This document shows positions 10,418 to 22,160 of a stretch of 64,000 bases of DNA, piece after piece. The DNA comes from Eledone cirrhosa (taxonomy: Eukaryota > Mollusca > Cephalopoda > Octopoda > Eledonidae). The notes beneath the pieces are model-generated. The model was not told the origin of the DNA. It ran no database searches and saw nothing but the letters and a program-made list of their open reading frames with translations. A program made the position numbers and the translations under genes. How positions within the stretch are numbered: the first letter of the stretch is position 1; every line of letters starts with the position of its first letter. The stretch lies in NCBI GenBank assembly GCA_964016885.1, contig OZ024744.1:21272298-21336297 (forward strand), in the 5' to 3' direction.

Positions 10418-10480
10418 TGTTTCTACTTTTGGCACAAGGCCAGCAATTACTCCAGTGCCTTACTGGTACTTTATTTATGT
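10418..10480 (-). mobile_element. tRNA-derived SINE, family 1, truncated fragment
   Basis: TGTTTCTACTTTTGGCACAAGG, then CCAGCAATTACTCCAGTG and TTACTGGTACTTTATTTATG. This is only the 3' part of the family in reverse orientation; the tRNA-related head is missing. Confidence 0.75.
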
Positions 10481-10542
10481 CAATATATAATATAATATCA
10501 AAATAAAAAGATTCATAATGTGCCTCAATGGTACAGTAAAGA

Positions 10543-10840
10543 TTCAAGTCCAATCCTATCCAGAGCCTTCTCACTCCTGTTGACCTCTACCACTTTCTAT
10601 TTGGTTGTGGTCATGTCAGGAGTGTAGTTGTATTCACCAGGTTTGTCAAATTGTGCGTTGGATGACTCCGAAGAGTTCATCCGCTCTTTTAACAACTCTG
10701 GTTTTCTGTGCTGCTGGGGTTCCACTTACTCTCCTCACCAGCCCAGAGTTTGGTGGGAGAGCCTATGTAGTCATTGACTACTCGACCATGAAGCAGGTTC
10801 TACATGGTTACATGGTACCAGTAGCAGTCAGAAGCCTGAC
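10543..10840 (+). repeat. Dispersed repeat family R1, copy 3
   Basis: Aligns with 328-675 from TCAAGTCCAATCC to GAAGCCTGA. It holds an uninterrupted 88-codon frame (10605-10871) that includes AAGVPLTLLTSPEFGG and VIDYSTMKQVLHGYMVP. The same peptide pattern appears in the copy at 4145 (AGCPKSPSPPSIRGG, DDPTMRQVALGYM), so this frame may be ancestral coding sequence. No known protein family recognised. Confidence 0.65.
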
Positions 10841-11090
10841 CTTACCTAATGATTGTATCTTATTTCGGTGATACGTTCAAGTAAAAATAATGGAATATAT
10901 TTTCGTTTCTCTTTATGCGCCGATAGTTGCTCAGTTTGTATACACTCCTCCAGGGGCACATGTTTCTTATAGTCTTGCTTGTGTTTCAACGATCCATTAT
11001 AGTGAGAAGCAGCACAAGGCCATTCCATACGTGGCCATTCTGTTAATATAGTATTTCCCATAAGCTATTCAAAGAACATGTAGGAAACTC

Positions 11091-11182
11091 TTTATAGATG
11101 AAAAAGTGGTCAGCGGTCACTACAACGAATCAAACTTTATATTATTCAAATCCTCGTAGTCTCCGCTGATCACGTCTATAAG
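11091..11182. repeat. Imperfect inverted repeat (hairpin)
   Basis: GTGGTCAGCGGTCACTACAACGA on the left pairs with TCGTAGTCTCCGCTGATCAC on the right (11154-11173) with a few mismatches and a 2-base bulge; TTTATAGA / TCTATAAG extends the stem outward. Could be a MITE remnant. Confidence 0.5.
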
Positions 11183-12039
11183 GGGTCTTTACCCGATTTT
11201 CTAAGCTATTTCTAGCAACCAACTATATTTTCAGTTGTTTTCTCGAATGAGTTTATTTCATTTTCTATTAACTTTATAATCCCCCAACGCTTCGAAAGTT
11301 CGAACTTTGCATACGATTATATTGTATGACATATTAACTGGATAATCACAGCTAGATCACCCTTGCGTTAATTCCTATTGCAGCAGTTTTTGGAAGCGCA
11401 GGAGAAGTATATGTTCTTGTAGTAAATATGGCAGCGTGTGAACTAGTTACTAGCAGATTAGTTAAAGCGTAGGACAAAATGCCTTGTCCAACGTTATTTG
11501 TTCCAGCTTATTACGCTTGAGATAATATATCGTCGAGTTCAACGTTGTCTTTCATCTTTTGGCGGTCGATGATTAAAATGTGAGATTAGAATAGTGAACT
11601 GGCCGAATTGTTCTGGTTTGGGGAAGTGAGTATTTTGAGTACTTGGCTGGTTGCTTTAATTTGTCTTCCCGTTTTATACAAACACCTGCTCCTACAGCCT
11701 CATTATCAGATCACAGTTTGTTGCAAACATTCGGACTAGATGCAGGATTTTAGGATAACCTCTTCACCTATTGATAACTGAGACCTTGAAAAAATAAAGG
11801 TTCCTGAGTGCAACCCTTTCTTCCTTGGCTAGGCGGTAAAAAGAATAACAATAATTTTCTGTACTCTCAGTGAATATACTCTTGCTGTTTCTGGGATGGG
11901 TTACTCTCTATATAGACATTAATAACCCATTACTGAATCTTGCAAAGTATTATTAATAGACTAATATTTTCATTAAGTTTTAGTTAATAATCTATAACTT
12001 TATTTCTGGAATATATGTAAATAGAGTTTAATAGAAATA
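11183..12039. other. Non-coding spacer, nothing recognised
   Basis: Ordinary AT-rich sequence with no long open frame, RNA gene or copy of the families identified elsewhere in the window. Confidence 0.5.
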
Positions 12040-12436
12040 GAAGAATAGATAATATAGATTGAGAAGAATGGATGTAAAATAGGAAAATATAAAGAAAAAA
12101 GATAAAAAGAAAAAAGACTGGAAAAGGGAAGGAATGGTAAGGACTGTAGTGTAACAGAAGAATGTGGGAGGGGGATGTTTGGGCTCTGGGCCTACGGCGT
12201 GGTGGTAATGGGGCTGACCCCCGCGAACGAGACCGCAAAAGCATTGCCGCAAACAATGGTCAGTGACACCCACTGCAACAGCCATCCCACTTACCGGGGT
12301 TCCTTCCTCAGACGGGCCACAGACGTTCCGATCTCACGGAGGAGCTCGACTGTACGGGTTCCAAGTAGGCCTGAGGTCTCGACAGCCACCGGTGAGAAGA
12401 GGAAGTGGCTGGACAATCCTCTGTATTTGTTTATCT
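12040..12436. repeat. Dispersed repeat family R2, copy 2
   Basis: Counterpart of 1145-1512 in the same orientation, about 10.9 kb away. A frame from 12175 to 12504 is open for 109 codons and reads GLWAYGVVVMGLTPANETAK then TATGEKRKWLDNP; the run after 12430 is flanking sequence that happens to be open. The GC content is clearly above its surroundings. Family unknown. Confidence 0.65.
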
Positions 12437-12814
12437 TCCTTTCCTCTGCATTGTGGGCCGCTGTAGCGGGGTTAATTTATCACATCTATAGTTTTCTGTC
12501 CTAATCTTGTCATTCATGCGTGTGTGTTGCACACTGTCGAGTTCATTAATTCTTAAGTAATTTTAAGTCTGATCTTGATCTAATTCTCTTATCTCGGTTT
12601 CTTTATCTAAGAAGATATCAGTATTTTTAATTAGTTATTTCCACTTCATGGTTGCCGTAGCAAATCTTTTTTTATTTCTTTTCTTTTCTTGACCGAATTT
12701 TATGTTAATTCCTTCTGCAAAATCAATTGAATGTATGTAATAGAGTTCCCAGTTGTTTATCATATGCGCCATACAAATTGATGTACTCCATATATACACT
12801 AACTGGCTGTCATA

Positions 12815-13045
12815 TCAAATGTATCCAATTCCGGTCTGGTGTAACTTGATGTTTGTTTGTGTGTTTGCGTGTTTGTTTTGTTTGCGGCCCGTTTGTAGAG
12901 GGTTTCTCTCGCCATTCTCCGTGGTAACACCTTCGCTATTTTGCCCGCGGCTGAAACACCGCTTAGACACGAGTGTAGTGTCTGTCCCGCCCCACTCTCC
13001 CTTTCTGTCGTTGCTTGATTCTTGCTTCTGTTTTCTTCTTTCCAT
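12815..13045 (-). repeat. Possible third, strongly diverged R2 copy
   Basis: The minus strand reads SAAGKIAKVLPRRMARET, comparable with RPANMTIKAFLRRMASDI (copy 1) and TPANETAKALPQTMVSDT (copy 2). At the DNA level GCGGGCAAAATAGCGAAGG..TTACCACGGAGAATGGC resembles the R2 core. The remaining alignment is weak. Confidence 0.35.
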
Positions 13046-13154
13046 TTCATTTTTTTCTCTGATTTTGTTGTTCCTTTTAATGGTGTGTTTTGTTTTTGTA
13101 TAAACTGCTTTGTTTAATATATGATGGTTATGAAGTTGTTACAGTGAGGCAGAA

Positions 13155-13325
13155 GCAGATTGAAGAGAGAGAGTGTGTGAGTGTATATGAGCGAGAGAAA
13201 GAGGGGGAGAGAGTGTGTATGCGTGTGCGAGAGAGGGGGAGAGAGAAAGAGAGAGTGTGTGTGCGTCTGTGTAAGTATGTGTGTGTGTGTGTGTGAAAAA
13301 GAGAGAGAGAGAAAGAAAGAAACTG
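13155..13325. repeat. (GA/GT)n compound microsatellite
   Basis: Alternating GAGAGA and GTGTGT tracts, purine/GT-rich on +. All open frames over it are low-complexity artefacts. Confidence 0.95.
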
Positions 13326-13732
13326 TAAGACATTTCTATTTAAACAAAGATGACTTTCATTTTTCATCAATCTCCCGAATTGTTTGAAACTATAAAATTA
13401 TATTTCATTGCTTCATGGAATGTTTAATGTTTAATATCCCAGCTTGTTATTGGTACTTCATTACATTTGGGTAATTTCCTTATAATCCACGAAGAACACC
13501 AAAAGTATTCAATATTTCCTGCGATAAGACCCTTCTTTCTCCTTCTACCCTATTGACTAACTAATGGCTATCTTTAAAACTAACCTATAGTCAGATTTCT
13601 AAGAAACTTTTCATCACCTATATAGAAGTTTGAGCTTGTGTTTCTTTTTTGTTTTTTTTTTTGTATTTATATTTGTTTTAATCTATATTTTGTGATATCA
13701 TTACTGTTAGAGTTTCTGCTATCTCTATCTAT
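13326..13732. other. AT-rich non-coding spacer
   Basis: No gene, RNA gene or repeat family recognised; T-rich at about 13642-13690. Confidence 0.5.
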
Positions 13733-14008
13733 CTAGGGCGGGTAGAATTCCCGAGATCCATGGACGAGTTCTCTCCAGCGGTCTCTGTCCCTCATTATCG
13801 CTGCAATGTCCTGCGTCTCCAAGAGACCAGTGTCTGTCCTTAGGGCATCAATATATGTCAACCTCGGACTCCCTCTTCTAGTGTGTCCGTGTAGGGGCTC
13901 CCACAGGAGCACTGAATGCAGTGAGCATGTCCAGCTAACCCCAGTCTCCTCTGTGTTACATTCTAGCTGACATTTGGGAGGCTCCCGTACAGCTCTGAGT
14001 GTATACTG
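13733..14008 (-). pseudogene. Non-LTR retrotransposon (LINE) polyprotein C-terminal remnant
   Basis: The minus strand is open for 91 codons from 14008 to a TAG stop at 13733-13735, without an initiator Met. It includes SLHSVLLWEPLHGHTRRG, then SPRLTYIDALRTDTGL and MRDRDRWRELVHGSREF. The pattern LLWEP.HG..RRG.PRLTYID.L..DTG......I...M.DRD.WR..V is typical of the tail after the reverse transcriptase domain of LINE ORF2 proteins. It belongs to a different subfamily from the fragment at 10063, which ends differently. The catalytic part is absent, so it is a dead 5'-truncated copy. Confidence 0.75.
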
Positions 14009-14481
14009 CTATGTATAGCTTATACATTTTAGGTATTGTCAGTATTTCGGAGTAAAATTAAATGTTTTTAGGTGACCCATTCAAAGAATGGACCTAATTT
14101 CATTATAGACTTATATGGGATTGATTACTGGGAAGAAGATACTTAATCTTGCCTGGATAAACCAGAATCTGGGAGTAGCCACTCAGTAGTGTTCCTATAC
14201 TGAGGGTATTAAGCACCATCATCATCATCATCATCTTGGTGTACTGGCTGTACGGAACGCCTTGACTCTCCCTCTCTATTCGTCTAGATCATCCATTACT
14301 AGTGGCAGGCCATCCAGATTGCACTACGCATCCTCACTTTACTGTTTAATGGAAGTTCTGTTAGGCCTGGAACGTTGGAAAGCCCATACATTGGTGTCAC
14401 TGACAAAACCTCACCAACATACTTTGAGCAATATAATCGAATTTCCCGTTCCCTAGAAGTTGTTGGCCGTATGCCTTGTGA
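14009..14481. other. Non-coding spacer with a short (CAT)n tract
   Basis: Holds a (CAT/ATC)n microsatellite at about 14214-14236. The 64-codon frame at 14262-14456 has no recognisable family; I do not call it. Confidence 0.5.
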
Positions 14482-14638
14482 ATTGGCAGTATCGGTAGAG
14501 GGGTGGACGCCATGCTTTCTAGCATAGTTACGTCCCTTTACAGTCTGAGTTCAAATCCCGCCGAGGTAACTTTGCCTTTCATCCTTACGGGGTCGATAAA
14601 ATAAAGTACCAGTAATGTACTGAGTAGTAGAAACAATT
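14482..14638 (+). mobile_element. tRNA-derived SINE, family 1, abutting the satellite array
   Basis: ATTGGCAGTATCGGTAGAGG, then GCATAGTTACGTCCCTTTAC, the B-box-like GAGTTCAAATCCC (14547-14559), GAGGTAACTTTGCCTTTC, GGGGTCGATAAAATAAAGTA and AGTAGTAGAAACA. It ends 88 bp before the first satellite unit. Confidence 0.85.
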
Positions 14639-14726
14639 ATGTATATCATAAAATATAATTTCTTATACAAATCGTTTATATTTGTTTTGTGTTCAATATT
14701 TCGCTGCAAAATCCCATTTCAGTGTC

Positions 14727-15560
14727 TTTCAATTACTGTTGCTCTCCTCTTCAATTACTGTTGCTCTCCTCTTCAATTACTGTTGCTCTCCTCATCAATT
14801 ACTGTTGCTCTCCTCTTCAATTACTGTTGCTCTCCTCCTCAATTACTGTTGCTCCACTCTTCAATTACTGTTGCTCTCCTCTTCAATTACTGTTGCTCTC
14901 CTCCTCAATTACTGTTGCTCTCCTCTTCAATTACTGTTGCTCTCCTCCTCAATTACTGTTGCTCTCCTCTTCAATTACTGTTGCTCTCCTCTTCAATTAC
15001 TGTTGCTCTCCTCTTCAATTACTGTTGCTCTCCTCCTCAATTACTGTTGCTCCCCTCTTCAATTACTGTTGCTCTCCTCCTCAATTACTGTTGCTCCCCT
15101 CTTCAATTACTGTTGCTCTCCTCTTCAATTACTGTTGCTCTCCTCCTCAATTACTGTTGCTCTCCCCTTCAATTACTGTTGCTCTCCTCTTCAATTACTG
15201 TTGCTCTCCTCTTCAATTACTGTTGCTCTCCTCTTCAATTACTGTTGCTCTCCTCTTCAATTACTGTTGCTCTCCTCTTCAATTACTGTTGCTCTCCTCC
15301 TCAATTACTGTTGCTCTCCTCTTCAATTACTGTTGCTCTCCTCCTCAATTACTCTTGTTCTCCTCTTCAATTACTGTTGCTCTCCTCCTCAATAACTCTT
15401 GTTCTCCTCTTCAATTACTGTTGCTCTCCTCCTCAAATACTGTTGCTCTCCTCTTCAATTACTGTTGATCTCCTCTTCAATTACTGTTGCTCTCCTCTTC
15501 AATTACTGTTGTACTCCTCTTCAATTACTGTTGCTTTCCTCTTCAATTACTATTTCTCTC
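14727..15560. repeat. Left edge of the array: pure 22-bp unit zone
   Basis: The first ~830 bp contain essentially only 22-bp units with CTTC, CCTC or CATC junctions and rare point changes (GATC, CTTGTTC, AATAACTC). The 23-bp CGTTC/CTTTC units first appear at about 15560-15610 and are then abundant to the window end. The edge therefore differs in composition from the interior. Confidence 0.85.
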
Positions 15561-17877
15561 CTCTTTCAATTAGTGTTGCTCTCCTCATCAATTACTGTTG
15601 CTCTCCTCGTTCAATTACTGTTACTCTCCTCTTCAATTACTATTCTCTCTTCTTTCAATTACTGTTGCTCTCCTCTTTCAATTACTGTTGCTCTCCTCGT
15701 TCAATTACTGTTGCTCTCCTCGTTCGATTACTGTTGCTCTCCTCGTTCAATTACTGTTGCTCTTCCCTTCAATTACTGTTGTTCTCCTCGTTCAATTACT
15801 GTTGCTCTCCTCTTCAATTACTGTTGCTCTCCTCTTCAATTACTGTTGCTCTCCTCCTTCAATTACTGTTGCTCTCATCCTCAATTACTGTTGCTCTCCT
15901 CTTCAATTAATGTTGCTCTCCTCTTCAATTAATGTTGCTCTCCTCTTCAATTACTGTTGTTCTCTTCTTCAATTACTTTTGCTCTCCTCTTCAATTACTG
16001 TTGCTCTCCTCTTTCAATTACTGTTGCTCTCTTCCTCAATTACTGTTGCTCTCCTCTTCAACTACTATTTCTCTCCTCTTTCAATTACTGTTGTTCTCCT
16101 CTTCAATTACTGTTGCTCTCCTCGTTCAATTACTGTTGCTCTCCTCGTTCATTTACTGTTGCTCTCCTCTTCAATTACTATTTATCTCCTTTATCAATTA
16201 ATGTTGCTCTCCTCTTCAATTACTGTTGCTCTCCTCGTTCAATTACTGTTGCTCTCCTCATCAATTACTGTTGCTCTCCTCGTTCAATTACTGTTGCTCT
16301 CCTCTTCAATTACTATTCTCTCCTCTTTCAATTACTGTTGCTCTCCTCTTTTAATTACTGTTGCTCTCCTCTTTCAATTACTGTTGCTCTCCTCGTTCAA
16401 TTACTGTTGCTCTCCTCTTTTAATTACTGTTGCTCTTCCCTTAAATTACCGTTGTTCTCCTCGTTCAATTACTGTTGCTCTCCTCTTAAATTACTGTTGC
16501 TCTCCTCTTCAATTACTGTTGCTCTCCTCGTTCAATTACTGTTGCTCTCCTCCTCAATTACTGTTGCTCTCCTCTTTCAATTACTGTTGCTCTCCTCGTT
16601 CAATTACTGTTGCTCTCCTCATCAATTACTGTTGCTCTCCTCGTTCAATTACTGTTGCTCTCCTCTTCAATTACTATTCTCTCCTCTTTCAATTACTGTT
16701 GCTCTCCTCTTTCAATTACTCTTGCTCTCCTCGTTCAATTACTGTTGCTCTCCTTGTTCAATTACTGTTGCTCTTCCCTTCAAGTACTGTTGTTCTCCTC
16801 GTTCAATTACTGTTGCTCTCCTCTTCAATTACTGTTGCTCTCCTCTTCAATTACTGTTGCTCTCCTCGTTCAATTACTGTTGCTCTCCTTCTCAATTACT
16901 GTTGCTCCCCTCTTCAATTGCTGTTGCTCTCCTCTTTCAATTACTGTTGCTCTCCTCGTTCAATTACTGTTGCTCTCCTCTTCAATTACTATTTATCTCC
17001 TCTTTCATTTACTGTTGCTCTCCTCGTTCAATTACTGTTGCTCTCCTCCTCAATTACTGTTGCTCTCCTCTTCAATTACTGTTGCTCTCCTCTTTCTATT
17101 ACTGTTGCTCTCCTCTTCAATTACTGTTGCTCTCCTCTTCAATTACTGTTGCTCTCTTCTTTCAATTACTGTTGCTCTCCTCCTCAATTACTGTTGCTCT
17201 CCTCTTCAACTACTATTTCTCTCCTCTTTCAATTACTGTTGCTCTCCTCTTCAATTACTGTTGCTCTCCTCTTCAATTACTGTTGCTCTCCTCTTCAATT
17301 ATTATTTCTCTCCTCGTTCAATTACTGTTGCTCTCCTCTTCAATTACTATTTCTCTCCTCTTTCATTTACTGTTGCTCTCCTCGTTCAATTACTATTGCT
17401 CTCCTCTTCAATTACTGTTGCTCTCCTCTTCAATTACTGTTGCTCTCCTCTTCAATTACTATTTCTCTCCTCTTTCAATTACTCTTCAATTACTATTTCT
17501 CTCCTCGTTCAATTACTGTTCCTCTCCTCTTCAATTACTATTTCTCTCCTCTTTCATTTACTGTTGCTCTCCTCTTTCAATTACTGTTGCTCTCCTCCTC
17601 AATTACTGTTGCTCTCCTCATCAACTACTCTTTCTCTCCTCTTTCAATTACTGTTGCTCTCCTCTTCAATTACTGTTGCTCTCCTCTTCAATTGCTGTTG
17701 CTCTCCTCGTTCAATTAATGTTGCTCTCCTCCTCAATTACTGTTGCTCCCCTCTTCAATTGCTGTTGCTCTCCTCTTCCAATTACTGTTGCTCTCCTCGT
17801 TCAATTACTGTTGCTTTCCTCTTCAATTACTATTTCTCGCCTCTTTCAATTAGTGTTGCTCTCCTCATCAATTACTG

Positions 17878-20800
17878 TTGCTCTCCTCGTTCAATTACTA
17901 TTGCTCTCCTCTTCAATTACTATTCTCTCCTCTTTCAATTACTGTTGCTCTCCTCTTTCAATTACTGTTGCTCTCCTCGTCAAATTACTGTTGCTCTCCT
18001 CGTTCGATTACTGTTGCTCTCCTCGTTCAATTACTGTTGCTCTTCCCTTCAATTACTGTTGTTCTCCTCTTCAATTACTGTTGCTCTCCTCTTCAATTAC
18101 TATTTCTCCTCTTTCAATTACTGTTGCTCTCATCTTCAATTACTGTTGCTCTCCTCGTTCAATTAATGTTGCTCTCATCCTCAATTAATGTGGCTCTCCT
18201 CTTCAATTAATGTTGCTCTCCTCTTCAACTACTGTTGCTCTCCTCTTTCAATTAATGTTGCTCTCCTCCTCAATTACTGTTGCTCTCCTCTTCAACTACT
18301 ATTTCTCTCCTCTTTCAATTACTGTTGTTCTCCTCTTCAATTACTGTTGCTCTCCCCATCAATTACTGTTCCTCTCCTCGTTCAATTACTGTTGCTCTCC
18401 TCTTTCAATTACTGTTGCTCTCCTCGTTCAATTACTGTTGCTCTCCTCTTCAATTACTGTTGCTATCCTCGTTCAATTACTGTTGTTCTCCTCATCAATT
18501 ACTGTTGCTCTCCTCGTTCAATTACTGTTGCTCTCCTCTTCAATTACTATTCTCTCCTCTTTCAATTACTGTTGCTCTCCTCGTTCAATTACTGTTGCTC
18601 TCCTCTTCAATTACTGTTGCTCTCCTCGTTCAATTAATGTTGCTCTCCTCCTCAATTACTGTTGCTCCCCCCTTCAATTGCTGTTGTCTCCTCTTTCAAT
18701 TACTGTTGCTCTCCTCGTTCAATTACTCTTGCTTTCCCCTTCAATTACTATTTCTCTCCTCTTTCAATTAGTGTTGCTCTCCTCATCAATTACTGTTGCT
18801 CTCCTCGTTCAATTACTGTTACTCTTCTCTTCAATTACTATTCTCTCTTCTTTCGATTACTGTTGCTCTCCTCTTTCAATTACTGTTGCTCTCCTCGTTC
18901 AATTACTGTTGCTCTCCTCTTCAATTACTATTTATCTCCTTTTACAATTACTGTTGCTCTCCTCTTCAATTACTGTTGCTCTCCTCGTTCAATTACTGTT
19001 GCTCTCCTCATCAATTACTGTTGCTCTCCTCGTTCAATTACTGTTGCTCTCCTCTTCAATTACTATTCTCTCCTCTTTCAATTACTGTTGCTCTCCTCTT
19101 TTAATTACTGTTGCTCTCCTCTTTCAATTACTGTTGCTCTCCTCGTTCAATTACTGTTGCTCTCCTCTTTTAATTACTGTTGCTCTTCCCTTAAATTACC
19201 GTTGTTCTCCTCGTTCAATTACTGTTGCTCTCCTCTTCAATTACTGTTGCTCTCCTCTTCAATTACTGTTGCTCTCCTCTTCAATTACTATTTCCCTCCT
19301 CTTTCATTTACTGTTGCTCTCCTCGTTCAATTACTGTTGCTCTCCTCTTCAATTCCTGTTGCTCTCCTCTTCAATTACTGTTGCTCTCCTCTTCAATTAC
19401 TATTTCTCTCCTCTTTCAATTACTCTTCTATTACTATTTCTCTCCTCTTTCATTTACTGTTGCTCTCCTCTTTCAATTACTGTTGCTCTCCTCCTCAATT
19501 ACTGTTGCTCTCCTCTGCAACTACTCTTTCTCTCCTCTTTTAATTACTGTTGCTCTCCTCTTCAATTACTGTTGCTCTCCTCTTCAATTGCTGTTGCTCT
19601 CCACTTCAATTACTGTTGCTCTCCTCTTTCAATTTATGTTGCTCTCCTCGTTCAATTACTGTTGCTCTCCTCTTCAATTACTGTTGCTCTCCTCGTTCAA
19701 TTAATGTTGCTCTCCTCCTCAATTACTGTTGCTCCCCTCTTCAATTGCTGTTGTTCTCCTCTTTCAATTACTGTTGCTCTCCTCGTTCAATTACTGTTGC
19801 TTTCCACTTCAATTACTATTTCTCTCCTCTTTCAATTAGTGTTGCTCTCCTCATCAATTACTGTTGCTCTCCTCGTTCAATTACTATTGCTCTCCTCTTC
19901 AATTACTATTCTCTCCTCTTTCAATTATTGTTGCTCTCCTCTTTCAATTACTGTTGCTCTCCTCGTCAAATTACTGTTGCTCTCCTCGTTCGATCACTGT
20001 TGCTCTCCTCGTTCAATTACTGTTGCTCTTCCCTTCAATTACTGTTGTTCTCCTCTTCAATTATTGTTGCTCTCCTCTTCAATTACTATTTCTCCTCTTT
20101 CAATTACTGTTGCTCTCATCTTCAATTACTGTTGCTCTCCTCGTTCAATTAATGTTGCTCTCATCCTCAATTAATGTTGCTCTCCTCTTCAATTAATGTT
20201 GCTCTCCTCTTCAACTACTGTTGCTCTCCTCTTTCAATTAATGTTGCTCTCCTCCTCAATTACTGTTGCTCTCCTCTTCAACTACTATTTCTCTCCTCTT
20301 TCAATTACTGTTGTTCTCCTCTTCAATTACTGTTGCTCTCCCCATCAATTACTGTTCCTCTCCTCGTTCAATTACTGTTGCTCTCCTCTTTCAATTACTG
20401 TTGCTCTCCTCGTTCAATTACTGTTGCTCTCCTCTTCAATTACTGTTGCTCTCCTCGTTCAATTACTCTTGCTCTCCTCCTTCAATTACTGTTGCTCTCC
20501 TCTTCAATTACTATTTCTCTCCTCTTTCAATTACTGTTGCTCTCCTATTCAATTACTGTTGCTATCCTCGTTCAATTACTGTTGCTCTCCTCATCAATTA
20601 CTGTTGCTCTCCTCGTTCAATTACTGTTGCTCTCCTCTTCAATTACTATTCTCTCCTCTTTCAATTACTGTTGCTCTCCTCGTTCAATTACTGTTGCTCT
20701 CCTCGTTCAATTAATGTTGCTCTCCTCCTCAATTACTGTTGCTCCCCTCTTCAATTGCTGTTGCTCTCCTCTTTCAATTACTGTTGCTCTCCTCGTTCAA

Positions 20801-22160
20801 TTACTGTTGCTTTCCTCTTCAATTACTATTTCTCTCCTCTTTCAATTAGTGTTGCTCTCCTCATCAATTACTGTTGCTCTCCTCGTTCAATTACTGTTAC
20901 TCTCCTCTTCAATTACTATTCTCTCTTCTTTCAATTACTGTTGCTCTCCTCTTTCAATTACTGTTGCTCTCCTCGTTCAATTACTGTTGCTCTCCTCTTC
21001 AATTACTATTTATCTCCTTTTTCAATTACTGTTGCTCTCCTCTTCAATTACTGTTGCTCTCCTCGTTCAATTACTGTTGCTCTCCTCATCAATTACTGTT
21101 GCTCTCCTCGTTCAATTACTGTTGCTCTCCTCTTCAATTACTATTCTCTCCTCTTTCAATTACTGTTGCTCTCCTCTTTTAATTACTGTTGCTCTCCTCT
21201 TTCAATTACTGTTGCTCTCCTCGTTCAATTACTGTTGCTCTCCTCTTTTAATTACTGTTGCTCTTCCCTTAAATTGCCGTTGTTCTCCTCGTTCAATTAC
21301 TGTTGCTCTCCTCTTCAATTACTGTTGCTCTCCTCTTCAATTACTGTTGCTCTCCTCGTTCAATTACTGTTGCTCTCCTCCTCAATTACTGTTGCTCTCC
21401 TCTTTCAATTACTGTTGCTCTCCTCGTTCAATTACTGTTGCTCTCCTCATCAATTACTGTTGCTCTCCTCGTTCAATTACTGTTGCTCTCCTCTTCAATT
21501 ACTGTTGCTCTCCTCTTCAATTACTGTTGCTCTCCTCGTTCAATTACTGTTGCTCTCCTTCTCAATTACTGTTGCTCCCCTCTTCAATTTCTGTTGTTCT
21601 CCTCTTTCAATTACTGTTGCTCTCCTCGTTCAATTACTGTTGCTCTCCTCTTCAATTACTATTTATCTCCTCTTTCATTTACTGTTGCTCTCCTCGTTCA
21701 ATTACTGTTGCTCTCCTCCTCAATTACTGTTGCTCTCCTCTTCAATTACTGTTGCTCTCCTCTTTCAATTACTGTTGCTCTCCTCTTCAATTACTGTTGC
21801 TCTCCTCTTCAATTACTGTTGCTCTCTTCTTTCAATTACTGTTGCTCTCCTCCTCAATTACTGTTGCTCTCCTCTTCAACTACTATTTCTCTCCTCTTTC
21901 AATTACTGTTGCTCTCCTCTTCAATTACTGTTGCTCTCCTCTTCAATTACTGTTGCTCTCCTCTTCAATTATTATTTCTCTCCTCGTTCAATTACTGTTG
22001 CTCTCCTCTTCAATTACTATTTCTCTCCTCTTTCATTTACTGTTGCTCTCCTCGTTCAATTACTGTTGCTCTCCTCTTCAATTACTGTTGCTCTCCTCTT
22101 CAATTACTGTTGCTCTCCTCTTCAATTACTATTTCTCTCCTCTTTCAATTACTCTTCAAT
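17878..22160. repeat. Tandem higher-order duplication (~2.0 kb period)
   Basis: Sequence from 17878 recurs at 19864, and 18188 at 20174 (offset 1986), including the rare CTCCCCATCAATTACTGTTCC variant near 18358 and 20344. From 18796 the partner is 20874 (offset 2078, four units longer), showing an internal insertion or deletion. Confidence 0.8.

Noticed and set aside
12753..13103. 116-codon + frame and 83-codon - frame
   Set aside because: The + frame is a Phe/Leu/Ser-rich translation of T-rich DNA. The - frame is better explained as a diverged R2 copy.
14262..14456. 64-codon + frame next to the last SINE
   Set aside because: No family resemblance, no repeat partner, and length within chance expectation.
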